The position numbers and the translations under genes were made by a program. The notes under the pieces are model-generated. The model made no database searches. It had not been told where the DNA came from and saw only the letters and a program-made list of their open reading frames with translations. A DNA stretch of 64,000 nt. It comes from CAYZJV01 sp049310885. Lineage in GTDB: Bacteria > Spirochaetota > Spirochaetia > Sphaerochaetales > Sphaerochaetaceae. Numbering within the stretch: position 1 is the stretch's first letter; each line of letters starts with the position of its first letter. Below, piece after piece: positions 26,475 to 34,155 of this stretch. The stretch lies in the NCBI RefSeq assembly GCF_049310885.1, contig NZ_JBMDYO010000001.1, positions 744,001 through 808,000 on the forward strand, read 5' to 3'.

Positions 26475-27272
26475 TTACTGTGAATTTCGCATGAAATCCA
26501 GCACATCAGCCATATGGTACACACCAGGACTCTTTCCCTGCAGGAATCTTGTAGCCCACATTACGCCCCTTGCAATGATCGAAGAATCTTCTTCACGATG
26601 GGTAAATTCCAATCTCTCCCCATTCCCTGCGAAAATCACTGTATGATCGGACCTATAGGACCCACCCCTCAGCGAATGTATCCCTATCTCATGATGTTTA
26701 CGAGTATTGGATCGGTTCTGTTCCCTCCCATATTGGATGACGTCCTCTGGTATATCTCCCTGCTCTCTTGCGATAATTGAGGCTATCGTATTTCCTGTAC
26801 CGCTTGGGACATCGGGTTTGGATGCACCATGAAATTCGATAATTTCAATATCGAAATCCTTGCCCAAGTATTGAGTCGCTACTTTAAGAATTTCCCAAAA
26901 TGCATTCATGCCGATACCATAGTTGTGTGATTCGAGAATCGGGATGGATTTTGCCGCGTCGCGAATAGCAACCTCCTGCTCCTCCGAGAAACCTGTCGTA
27001 CCGATCACGACCGGCATTCCAATTTTCTTGGCAAGGGCTATATGGTGCAACGTAGCTGCAGGGGTGGAAAAATCTACCAGTATCGCATTCTCCGATGAGA
27101 TATTCGCCAAGTCGGATTGTAGAACTAATCCAGGTTGTAGTTCTTTACCGATTGTTGAACTCCTCGGATTGCCCAAGGCACCGACGACGGAAATGTCCTC
27201 ATGTAGAAGAGCTTCTGTGAGGATTTTAGTCCCCATCCGCCCCATTGCGCCTGAAACTATGATATCGATCAT
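26475..27272 (-). CDS. dapB: 4-hydroxy-tetrahydrodipicolinate reductase
   Basis: 265 residues, the normal DapB length. N-terminal dinucleotide site SGAMGRMG, IIGTTGF-like VVIGTTGFSEEQ, the substrate/catalytic segment EIIEFHGASKPDVPSGT (the usual second His of the HH pair is Gly here), HSLRGGSYRSDHTVIFAG and a C-terminal GVYHMADVL. Catalyses the NAD(P)H-dependent step to tetrahydrodipicolinate in lysine/diaminopimelate synthesis. CAGGAGG before the ATG. Transcribed alone; convergent with the hydroxyacid dehydrogenase. Confidence 0.92.
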   Translation of the reverse strand: MIDIIVSGAMGRMGTKILTEALLHEDISVVGALGNPRSSTIGKELQPGLVLQSDLANISSENAILVDFSTPAATLHHIALAKKIGMPVVIGTTGFSEEQEVAIRDAAKSIPILESHNYGIGMNAFWEILKVATQYLGKDFDIEIIEFHGASKPDVPSGTGNTIASIIAREQGDIPEDVIQYGREQNRSNTRKHHEIGIHSLRGGSYRSDHTVIFAGNGERLEFTHREEDSSIIARGVMWATRFLQGKSPGVYHMADVLDFMRNSQ

Positions 27273-27423
27273 GTGGCCTCCTGTCTTTCCCCTCTACCAT
27301 GACACATTAGCCTAGAACAAGAAAAGACTCTTTTGCGCCCAGTGACACTTTTTCTGGGATTGGTTGCATTTCAGATGTAATTGAAGTGTGGAAAATGCAT
27401 GAACAGAAGATGATTAGGTAGAC

Positions 27424-27467
27424 AAGCGACTGAAGGGAGTCGAACCCCCATCACGAGCTTGGGAAGC
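27424..27467. repeat. Distal attachment site (att) copy of the tRNA-Gly 3' part
   Basis: 44 bases matching 33872-33915 at 42 positions (mismatches at 27434 and 27450). It contains the 3' half of the tRNA-Gly(CCC) gene from the anticodon arm to the acceptor end, without the 5' half, exactly as left by integrase-mediated insertion into a tRNA. The period between copies is 6448 bases, which gives the element size. Confidence 0.9.
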
Positions 27468-27911
27468 CATTTAGACCTTTTATCAAGCTTTATCAGAAAT
27501 AATAACGAGTGATCAATATATTTATATTAAATAAGTAATTATAAGTACTTAGTTAATCAAATTTAATCAAGATCAATTATCCTCCATTAATGATTATTAG
27601 AAATTTTGTTGTCATTTTGTTGACATAGATAGAAAAATTTAATTCAAGCTTTCTTTGGTGATCCATATGACACAACAGACGCTTCAATATTTCAATATTC
27701 TTCCTGATCTGATATCTATTCGTGTCGTGGCATATTATCTGTCAACGTGTAAATATAGATTTGCAACGTTGTAAGAATCTGGATGATATAACAATGCTAC
27801 ATCTCGCATGGAATACGATCTACTTAAGTAGATTATAAACCCAATCTAATCAAGTATTAAAAAACTAAATCGGATAGACTAGCACAGAGGAATAGTCAAT
27901 ATTAGTTAATC
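27468..27911. other. AT-rich non-coding end of the element
   Basis: No credible gene. It is strongly AT-rich and includes a perfect 16-bp palindrome of ATCTACTT and its complement at 27818-27833. Plausible uses are integrase arm sites or a replication/segregation site, but nothing in the sequence decides this. Confidence 0.5.
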
Positions 27912-29204
27912 TCACCCACCAGTTTCCTTATTATCTTTCCTACTAATCATTGTTTTCGTTAGGTCAACGATGAACTTTTGTTGATTATAATTGTTTGATA
28001 AAAATGGATTCGGTAAATCTTTTATGAGTTGTGGATAAAGGGAAGCAATAAAATGATATTGTAGTACAATTAACTGATTGGAAGGTATCACCACATCTTT
28101 ACCTTCTACACATGCTTGAAATATAGGTAATACAGAAGACTCAATATTTTCTCGTGGATATTTGTCTTTATTATTACCAATCACAAAATCAGGATCATGC
28201 ATTGTTTGTAATGAAGCTTTATCATTCGCATAAATAAAGCAAAAGTAAATTGTACTAAACATATCATCAGAAATAATCTTATGTAGTGGTAGATCAGTAC
28301 CAAAATTAGTTAAGCGTGCAAATAAGCGAGCTGCTTCAGATGCTTTTTTTATAGATATTTTTAATTTCCCATCAACAAAATTCATTTGATCAGTCATTAA
28401 CTCAGGACAAAGTTCAAATGTCTCGACAACCGGAAATTCTTTAGATGATTTCAAATAGTGTAGAAAGTCTGGCTGTTCAACAACGATAGAGTTGAGTGTG
28501 TGTGTCAAGAGAAAAGTAAAATGCAACAAGGACTGCCCAACATCAGTAGTAGTGTGATAAGTTTCGGATGTATCTGAAGATTTCGGATTAGTGTCAATCT
28601 GGGACATATTATCAATACGATTATATTGAATTAAACCCTTATCCAAGACAACAATACCCGACAGGTGATGTTCTGCGTTCAATTGTAACCTGAGATCATT
28701 AAATGCACGTGTAATAGTTTTTAAGGTACCATCTGAAGAGTAAGCAAAGCAGAAACCAGCTGGTCTAAAATGATTTGAACGAAGAGTAAAAACTGGATTA
28801 AGTGGAATTGGTTTCTGAGCAAGGGTTGCTACGCTCTTATAATTTTCTATGACTTTGCCAATTTCTGTTTTAGTAAGTCGTGATTTGACTTCGATAACAC
28901 AGACTACACTCTCAATTGGTACGAATACTTGTTCTTCATTATCTTTATGATCTTGGCCAAACAAACGAATACAATTTATTCTATCATAGATAATAATATC
29001 CTGCTGGCGACTTTGTCCCCCTTCAGCATTGATAATTATACCTGAAGTAACTGCATATCTAAATGGAAGAAACTTCCTTAGATAGTTTATTACCTCCAAT
29101 TCTCTTTGTGCACCTCTAGAAGGGTAGTGTTCAATTTTCGCTGTAGAACCATTGAAAACGTCTCTCATGTGTTTTGCAATGCTATCAATTGTAACGTTTA
29201 TCAA
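27912..29204 (-). CDS. DUF6602-like protein with PD-(D/E)xK-type nuclease motif
   Basis: 430 residues. Residues about 25-130 show the pattern I associate with DUF6602: an RGAQRELEVINYLRKFLP segment, a TSGIIIN strand, QQDIIIYD and VVCVIEVKSRLTKTE. The Asp of QDIIIYD and the Glu and Lys of IEVKS are spaced as in PD-(D/E)xK nuclease folds. The C-terminal 250 residues are helical and unrecognised. A gene of this type in a mobile element suggests defence or element maintenance. Reads opposite to rep, with its own AGGAGG-like site before the ATG. Nuclease activity is inference. Confidence 0.7.
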   Translation of the reverse strand: MINVTIDSIAKHMRDVFNGSTAKIEHYPSRGAQRELEVINYLRKFLPFRYAVTSGIIINAEGGQSRQQDIIIYDRINCIRLFGQDHKDNEEQVFVPIESVVCVIEVKSRLTKTEIGKVIENYKSVATLAQKPIPLNPVFTLRSNHFRPAGFCFAYSSDGTLKTITRAFNDLRLQLNAEHHLSGIVVLDKGLIQYNRIDNMSQIDTNPKSSDTSETYHTTTDVGQSLLHFTFLLTHTLNSIVVEQPDFLHYLKSSKEFPVVETFELCPELMTDQMNFVDGKLKISIKKASEAARLFARLTNFGTDLPLHKIISDDMFSTIYFCFIYANDKASLQTMHDPDFVIGNNKDKYPRENIESSVLPIFQACVEGKDVVIPSNQLIVLQYHFIASLYPQLIKDLPNPFLSNNYNQQKFIVDLTKTMISRKDNKETGG

Positions 29205-29301
29205 AATTCGAACCTCCTGAATAAAAAATGTAATCTCCTCAATATACCACTAATTAATTTAATCATAATAATTAAAAGAACGATATAACTATAATTCGAA
29301 G

Positions 29302-29339
29302 TAATGAAAAAGTTATTTAATGAAACAACTTTTTCATTA
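29302..29339. repeat. 13-bp perfect inverted repeat
   Basis: Arms TAATGAAAAAGTT and AACTTTTTCATTA with a 12-base loop, located between the divergent DUF6602-like and HTH/rep genes. It could be an operator for the small HTH protein, a terminator or part of an origin. From 29340 to 29815 I see no well-supported gene except the structured stretch annotated separately. Confidence 0.55.
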
Positions 29340-29690
29340 TGCAAAATCCCCTGTTATCGTATGCTCAGCTGCACAAAAAAATTGATAAAGAAGTGCAAAA
29401 GGAGATAATGATGGCAAGGAATCCATTTGAACTGAGTGTAGAAATCAAAGATATGTATGCAGATCGCAACGAACTACATAGTAAAAATACAAAACCAATC
29501 AGTATAACAATAATAATTAAGGTGTCTCGATTTGTGGTATCCCATGTAGTGAAGATCGAAGCAACCATACATGGAAACTATCTAGAAACATACTCTCAGA
29601 ATAAATTGCTCACCTTAAAACCCACTATTAATAACCGTCGTTGACGAGACAATAAAGGGGAAAATTAAAAATAGGAAAGAATCAAAGTTC

Positions 29691-29803
29691 TGGCTCCCAG
29701 TAGTTGGCGCTACCGAGAGCCAAGGAAGGTTGCACGAGGCGAACCCACCCTAAGGATGTCTATAAGATATGGTAAGTTCCCCTTGTTAGCAACCCTCACA
29801 TCC
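29691..29803 (+). promoter_or_regulatory. Structured leader / possible double-strand origin before the HTH-rep genes
   Basis: GC-richer than its surroundings. A hairpin pairs TGGCTC (29691-29696) with GAGCCA (29717-29722), and inside it GTAG with CTAC around a TTGGCG loop. Downstream, GGTTGC (29728-29733) can pair with GCAACC (29789-29794), and GGATGT (29754-29759) with ACATCC (29798-29803). These two pairings interleave, so they would form a pseudoknot ending 3 bases before the ribosome site of the HTH gene. Either a cis-acting RNA or the rolling-circle nick region; undecided. Confidence 0.45.
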
Positions 29804-29815
29804 ACGGAGGGAAAA

Positions 29816-30016
29816 ATGATGAAATTGCTAACACTAGACGAAGCTGTAGAACTGCTTCAAGTCAGCAAACCAACATTGTACAGATTCACATCTCAACGAA
29901 AAATTCCATTCATCAAAATTGGTGGAAGTATTCGGTTTAACGAAGTGAAGCTGATTCAATGGTTGGAAGAAAAGACAGTCGAACCAGGGGAATCATATGG
30001 ACGAGAAGCAATATGA
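29816..30016 (+). CDS. Excisionase-like helix-turn-helix protein
   Basis: 66 residues from ATG at 29816 (a second ATG follows at 29819), after GGAGGG. TLDEAVELLQVSKPTLYRFTSQ and then RKIPFIKIGGSIRFN give the HTH_17/MerR-like excisionase fold. Its 3' end overlaps the rep gene by 20 bases. Likely directionality factor for the integrase or regulator of rep, by family and position. Confidence 0.8.
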   Translation: MMKLLTLDEAVELLQVSKPTLYRFTSQRKIPFIKIGGSIRFNEVKLIQWLEEKTVEPGESYGREAI

Positions 30017-31121
30017 TTTATTCCCTGAAAAAGAACCTAAGAAGAATATGGAACAAGAGTCGAAAGACTCCACTGGTTTATCTATTGTTCCATATCTCGC
30101 CGTTTCGGCAGAAACCGGTAGTAATCTACCTGTCCAAAGCAATCGAGACGAATGGAAAAAACTGTCGAAAGAACAGAAGTATTACGTTCGTAATGAAAAC
30201 AAATACTCGTATAAAAGATTAGTATCAGACTTCGAAAGAAGAAATGGGTATCCATTGTCATGGCAATGGCACCATATCAAAGATGCCTTCTATCGAGAGC
30301 GTGGGGAAATCACCTATAAAATGGAGATAACTCACCATGCCTTGATAGTTAAGAAAAATATATATCTCCCACCTGTAAGGAGATCGCATAACGAGAGGTC
30401 GAATATTATTGAATATTCGATGAAAAGTAGAAAAAGATTCTTTGAAGCTTTATTGACTATGGATTGGGTAAATATACCTCAAGACACTATACGAGAACTT
30501 ACCCTAACCTATCCTTCGATTTATCCGAAGGATGGAAAGATTCTGAAAAGACACTTGGATGCGTATGCCAAACGTTTGAAAAAGTTTGGCAACGCTTATG
30601 GAGGAATTGCATTTCCTTGGAAAATGGAATTCCAAAAGAGAGGCGCTCCTCATTTTCATTTGATATTGATCTCAGGAAGTCCAATCCCATTGGAAGAATT
30701 ACGAGCATGGGCTTTAAAGTCTTGGAATAACCTAGTAGCAAAATGGATCACTACAGAAGAAGATCATTCAGAAGAGGAGAAAAAAATAGCAATAGAGAAT
30801 CACAGAAGAGCAGGTATTGAAGCGGATATCGTCCGAAAAAATGCTAAAGGCTTAGTCTGTTATGTTGCATGGTACATCGGAAAGAACAAAGGAAAAGCAA
30901 AAGAATATCAACACGAAGTACCGAAAGAATACGAAAACGTCGGTCGTTGGTGGGGTTTCTACGGCAAAAATTCTGAACTGCTGAAAATCTATAAAAGAGA
31001 GATGGTCATATCAGAAAAGGAATACGAGGAATATAAAGAGAGGATCTTAGAAACATGGAGACAACAGGGAAAGAAATATAAATATAGAGGCAATCAAAGA
31101 ATGAGCTTATATAGCTTATAA
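29997..31121 (+). CDS. HUH-family rolling-circle replication initiator (Rep)
   Basis: 374 residues. Three Rep motifs are in order: RELTLTYPS near 160-168, PHFHLILIS near 219-227 (the metal-binding His-hydrophobe-His), and GLVCYVAWYIGKN near 285-297 with candidate catalytic Tyr residues. A later VGRWWGFYG is typical of Rep proteins of the phage G2P/ORF2 type. AGGGGA precedes the ATG. It would nick one strand at the element origin and start single-strand displacement. The N-terminal 80 residues are polar and unrecognised. Presence in a tRNA-integrated element implies replication after excision. Confidence 0.82.
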   Translation: MDEKQYDLFPEKEPKKNMEQESKDSTGLSIVPYLAVSAETGSNLPVQSNRDEWKKLSKEQKYYVRNENKYSYKRLVSDFERRNGYPLSWQWHHIKDAFYRERGEITYKMEITHHALIVKKNIYLPPVRRSHNERSNIIEYSMKSRKRFFEALLTMDWVNIPQDTIRELTLTYPSIYPKDGKILKRHLDAYAKRLKKFGNAYGGIAFPWKMEFQKRGAPHFHLILISGSPIPLEELRAWALKSWNNLVAKWITTEEDHSEEEKKIAIENHRRAGIEADIVRKNAKGLVCYVAWYIGKNKGKAKEYQHEVPKEYENVGRWWGFYGKNSELLKIYKREMVISEKEYEEYKERILETWRQQGKKYKYRGNQRMSLYSL

Positions 31122-31243
31122 AATAGAGGAAAAGAAGTGAAGGAAAATAATTAAAGTTCGCATAGATTATAAATTATATACCTGTAAAAAATTAAGAATG
31201 TTAATCAACTGGATGCATGGTATCATAATATTGGGGGAAAGTC

Positions 31244-31975
31244 ATGCAGATTAATAATCCATTCAGTACTACTAAAAATTACGGAGAAATGCTCAGAAAA
31301 ATTGCCTGTTACAGTACGGTTGTTGTATTTATACTATTAACAATATTACGATCAATTTTAAATGATACAGACATAATCAATAATCAAATATTCCAGAAGT
31401 GGTTAAACGTTAAGATAACGGTTTATTCGATACAACTTTCGGTTATAGACGTTACACTTGCAATTTTTGTAGGGGTAATAACTCGGGTAATTAAGCTTCA
31501 TGATAGATTATCGACATTACTAAGGATAAGAAAAAGATTTGATATTCAGCAAATACTAAAACCAATTATAAAAGAATGCAGTCCGGAGAATTATCCAGAG
31601 AAAAAACAAGGTAAAGCCATTATTGAGAATCGACATAAGCTAATGAGAAAAACATTCTATAAATATGCTTCAGGCAATCCAGAGTATCAACATATAGACC
31701 CGCATTTAATTGAAATGGCTTTAGACCAATGGACATATTTTTGGATTCTTGAAGAAGCCATATTCTTTATAACAATAGCAAGTATACCTTTAATAATTTA
31801 CAAAAAATACTTCGCGCTAGCAATTTTCGTCTTAATAATAATCTTGTTAATAGTGATAATGAAAGCCTCATACCAAAAAAGTAAGATTTATGCAAAAGAT
31901 GAAGTAGAAGAAATTATCAGTGATATAAATAGAAAGAAAGAAATTTGTAAAGCAATTAATGAAATACTTAATTAA
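31244..31975 (+). CDS. Unrecognised membrane protein, 2+2 helix layout
   Basis: 243 residues. Four hydrophobic helices at about 22-40, 64-82, 171-190 and 192-212. Between the pairs lies a basic cytoplasm-like stretch (HDRLSTLLRIRKRFDIQQIL) and a long polar section; a basic/acidic tail follows helix 4. I do not recognise the family. It is AT-rich and overlaps the methyltransferase gene by 17 bases, implying joint production. The layout of two hairpin pairs around a soluble domain is reminiscent of small pore-forming effectors of defence systems, but this is only an analogy. Confidence 0.75.
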   Translation: MQINNPFSTTKNYGEMLRKIACYSTVVVFILLTILRSILNDTDIINNQIFQKWLNVKITVYSIQLSVIDVTLAIFVGVITRVIKLHDRLSTLLRIRKRFDIQQILKPIIKECSPENYPEKKQGKAIIENRHKLMRKTFYKYASGNPEYQHIDPHLIEMALDQWTYFWILEEAIFFITIASIPLIIYKKYFALAIFVLIIILLIVIMKASYQKSKIYAKDEVEEIISDINRKKEICKAINEILN

Positions 31976-32603
31976 TAATAAGATAATTAAATCACATAAC
32001 ACAGCAAAACCGTATATACAAGCATCCAAACTAACAATTGAATATATTAATAGAATCGAGAGTGTTAATACAATTGTAGACTATGGATGCGGAAAACTAA
32101 GATATACCTACTATTTAAGAAAAAAGTGCAAGCAATTAATTCTGGTAGATTCAGAAGAGCAACTTGCAAGAAAACAAAAGCTATTTGATAGGGAAATTTC
32201 AATCCGTGAATTAGTAAAAAATGATAAAGATATCAAAGTGTTAAATGAACAGGAGTATGCAAAGTCTCAGGATAAATATGATATCATCTTTATTGCTAAT
32301 GTTCTATCAGCAATTCCAATCTTGGAAGAACGACACAAACTATTAGAAAATGTTAAAAACAGCATCACTCAAAAAGGCTATGCAATATTCATTAGCCAAT
32401 ACACAGATACATACTTTAAAAACATATGCTATATGCAAGGCGCAAAGGAACATTTAGATGGATATTTAGTGAATAAAGGTAAGTGTGCAACATACTATGG
32501 TATACTACCACCGGTAAAACTATCCAATATATTAGAGGAAAAAGGATTTAAAATCTTACAATCAAAAATATTAGGTAAGTCAGTATATATTAGAGCAAAT
32601 TAA
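31959..32603 (+). CDS. Putative SAM-dependent methyltransferase, cargo gene
   Basis: 214 residues. Motif I is IVDYGCGKLRYTYYL near 39-53, strand 2 ends LILVDSE, and DIIFIANVLSAIP resembles motif IV/post-motif of class I methyltransferases. No DNA-methylase D/N-PP-Y motif, so the target is more likely a small molecule, RNA or protein. It overlaps the membrane-protein gene by 17 bases and the convergent integrase gene by 4. Partner of the membrane protein in a two-gene unit of unknown purpose. Confidence 0.75.
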   Translation: MKYLINNKIIKSHNTAKPYIQASKLTIEYINRIESVNTIVDYGCGKLRYTYYLRKKCKQLILVDSEEQLARKQKLFDREISIRELVKNDKDIKVLNEQEYAKSQDKYDIIFIANVLSAIPILEERHKLLENVKNSITQKGYAIFISQYTDTYFKNICYMQGAKEHLDGYLVNKGKCATYYGILPPVKLSNILEEKGFKILQSKILGKSVYIRAN

Positions 32604-33757
32604 AAGAGATGATTGATAACATCAGAATACTTGATTATAGATTTTGATAAAGTATTATACTTTGGATGATCATACCTATCCGTCATAGAATCGGATTTAT
32701 GTCCAGTCATAGACTGTAACACCTCTTTTGGTAACAAAGGGCGTAGAAGCGTGTTGTATGTGTGTCTGAAGCTATGTATGACAAGGTTTCTATTACCGAT
32801 TTTAATCTTAGCTCGTTTCAATGCACTTTCAAAATGTCGAGCCATAGTTTTTCTCGTCACTGGTCTAGAACGATCACTTCCAAAGAATATGAGATCATCC
32901 ATCTGATCGAAAGGTGATTCCTTCAACCAATTCTGTAGATAATCATCAGCCTTTTTAGAAAGTAGGACAACTCTTGAATGTCCTGTTTTCGTAGTACCGA
33001 AAGAACCATTATCTTTAACAGCCCTGTCGATACGTAATCCATTACGCTGATCATTCCAAATAATATACTTCCATTGTAAAGCTCTGACTTCGCCAGATCT
33101 TACTCCAGTGGTGGCAAGAATGTAAAACAGATAGGCATATTCCTTTCTTCCCCAGATAGAGATCATTTTATTAATATCATCTGGAAATAGCTTTCCCAAT
33201 TCATCTTTAGTGAATACTCCACGTTCCTTGGAGTTGATAGCTAAAGATTCTACCGTAGCAAGGTAGTTGATAGGAATTACTCGTTCTCTCTCCGCTTCCT
33301 TTAAAACTATTCTGAACGTATAGAGAATATGATTCTTTGTCTGGTTGGATAGCTTTGTTTTCGATTTATGATTTGTCAGTCCAATCAGCCAGTTCTCGAT
33401 CTCTACCCTATTCAATGACTCCAATTTTCGGTTACCGAATTTTGGAATGATATAATTATCGAGATGACTCCTCCTAGAACGAGCAACACTCACTGAGAAT
33501 GATTTGCCTTTCGCATGTTGTCGTTGTATCCAAGGACAACTCCCCCACTCAAAAAACTTATCTGTATATTTTTTCAAAGTCATCGACTGGGGAGAAAGAG
33601 AAGATATGAAATCCTCTGCTACTTGTCGGGCTTCACCTTTCTTGGTTTTACCAGTCGCTTTGTACACTCGTTTACCATCAGCATTGTAATAGCAGAAGTA
33701 CCAGCTGAATTTCTTGTTGTCAGTAAATCTCTTGTATAGGCTGTATTGTTGTCTCAT
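32600..33757 (-). CDS. int: Tyrosine recombinase / phage-type integrase
   Basis: 385 residues. Arm/core DNA-binding domains about 1-165; catalytic domain about 170-380 with Arg in TTGVRSGEVRALQW, HSFRHTYN (His-x-x-Arg), GHKS and the nucleophile Tyr in MTDRYDHP. All five catalytic positions are present, so it should be active. Adjacent to the tRNA-Gly att site that it presumably uses. Reads toward the methyltransferase gene, with a 4-base convergent overlap. Confidence 0.95.
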   Translation of the reverse strand: MRQQYSLYKRFTDNKKFSWYFCYYNADGKRVYKATGKTKKGEARQVAEDFISSLSPQSMTLKKYTDKFFEWGSCPWIQRQHAKGKSFSVSVARSRRSHLDNYIIPKFGNRKLESLNRVEIENWLIGLTNHKSKTKLSNQTKNHILYTFRIVLKEAERERVIPINYLATVESLAINSKERGVFTKDELGKLFPDDINKMISIWGRKEYAYLFYILATTGVRSGEVRALQWKYIIWNDQRNGLRIDRAVKDNGSFGTTKTGHSRVVLLSKKADDYLQNWLKESPFDQMDDLIFFGSDRSRPVTRKTMARHFESALKRAKIKIGNRNLVIHSFRHTYNTLLRPLLPKEVLQSMTGHKSDSMTDRYDHPKYNTLSKSIIKYSDVINHLF

Positions 33758-33811
33758 GTGTCTATTCTGTTGTCAAATCTGTTGTCACGTCAAGCCTAAA
33801 TGTATAACTAA

Positions 33812-33838
33812 AAACCCGTGCTACTTGTACACGGGTTT
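33812..33838. terminator. Terminator between tRNA-Gly and integrase
   Basis: Perfect 9-bp stem AAACCCGTG / CACGGGTTT with a 9-base loop; on the minus strand it is followed by TTA and thus a five-T run including the stem end. It would stop tRNA transcripts from running into the integrase gene. Confidence 0.8.
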
Positions 33839-33872
33839 CACAATTCTTTAAATTGTAATGAATTATTAATTA

Positions 33873-33944
33873 AGCGACTGAGGGGAGTCGAACCCCCGTC
33901 ACGAGCTTGGGAAGCTCGGGTAATAGCCGTTATACGACAGTCGC
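33873..33944 (-). tRNA. tRNA-Gly(CCC)
   Basis: Cloverleaf on the minus strand: acceptor GCGACTG / CAGTCGC, D arm GTA / TAC, anticodon arm CGAGC-TTCCCAA-GCTCG with anticodon CCC, T arm GGGGG-TTCGACT-CCCCT, discriminator T, no encoded CCA. Its 3' 43 bases are duplicated at 27425-27467, so its acceptor half was restored by the inserted element. Confidence 0.93.
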
Positions 33945-34155
33945 ATCAATGTATGGGATGATACCCAAAAGAGATCGTTCTTTCAAGTCTCAAGTTCGAA
34001 CATTACCTTTTGTTTGCACAGTTATTCTGAAACGAATGAATCCATGGAAGGTTGTGCTCACAAAGAATATGGATATATCAGTTTTTTTCTATTGCATCCA
34101 AAAGCGTTTCAAGTGAGAATAAAGCCAGTGTAATATTAATTACCAGGAGGATCCT

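Larger units (their letters stand above)
27424..33915. mobile_element. Integrative element in tRNA-Gly(CCC) with rolling-circle Rep
   Basis: Bounded by 44-bp near-identical att repeats, one within an intact tRNA-Gly gene. It contains a tyrosine integrase next to the tRNA, an excisionase-like HTH gene, a HUH-type rolling-circle replication initiator, a DUF6602-like gene and a membrane-protein/methyltransferase pair. The DNA and codon use are visibly more AT-rich than both flanks. I see no capsid, Zot/morphogenesis, relaxase or type IV secretion genes, so it looks like a small integrated plasmid-like or phage-satellite-like element carrying cargo. Confidence 0.88.

Noticed and set aside
27424..27467. 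A second tRNA-Gly gene
   Set aside because: Only the 3' part is present; no acceptor or D-arm 5' half adjoins it. It is an att remnant.
29339..29644. 101-codon open frame inside the element
   Set aside because: No ribosome site, starts inside a long inverted repeat, no recognisable domain; the opposite strand also has a comparable open frame. Not supportable as a gene.
27424..33915. Integrated filamentous phage (inovirus)
   Set aside because: A Rep of HUH type and small membrane protein fit, but there is no Zot-like ATPase, no run of tiny coat genes and no secretin.
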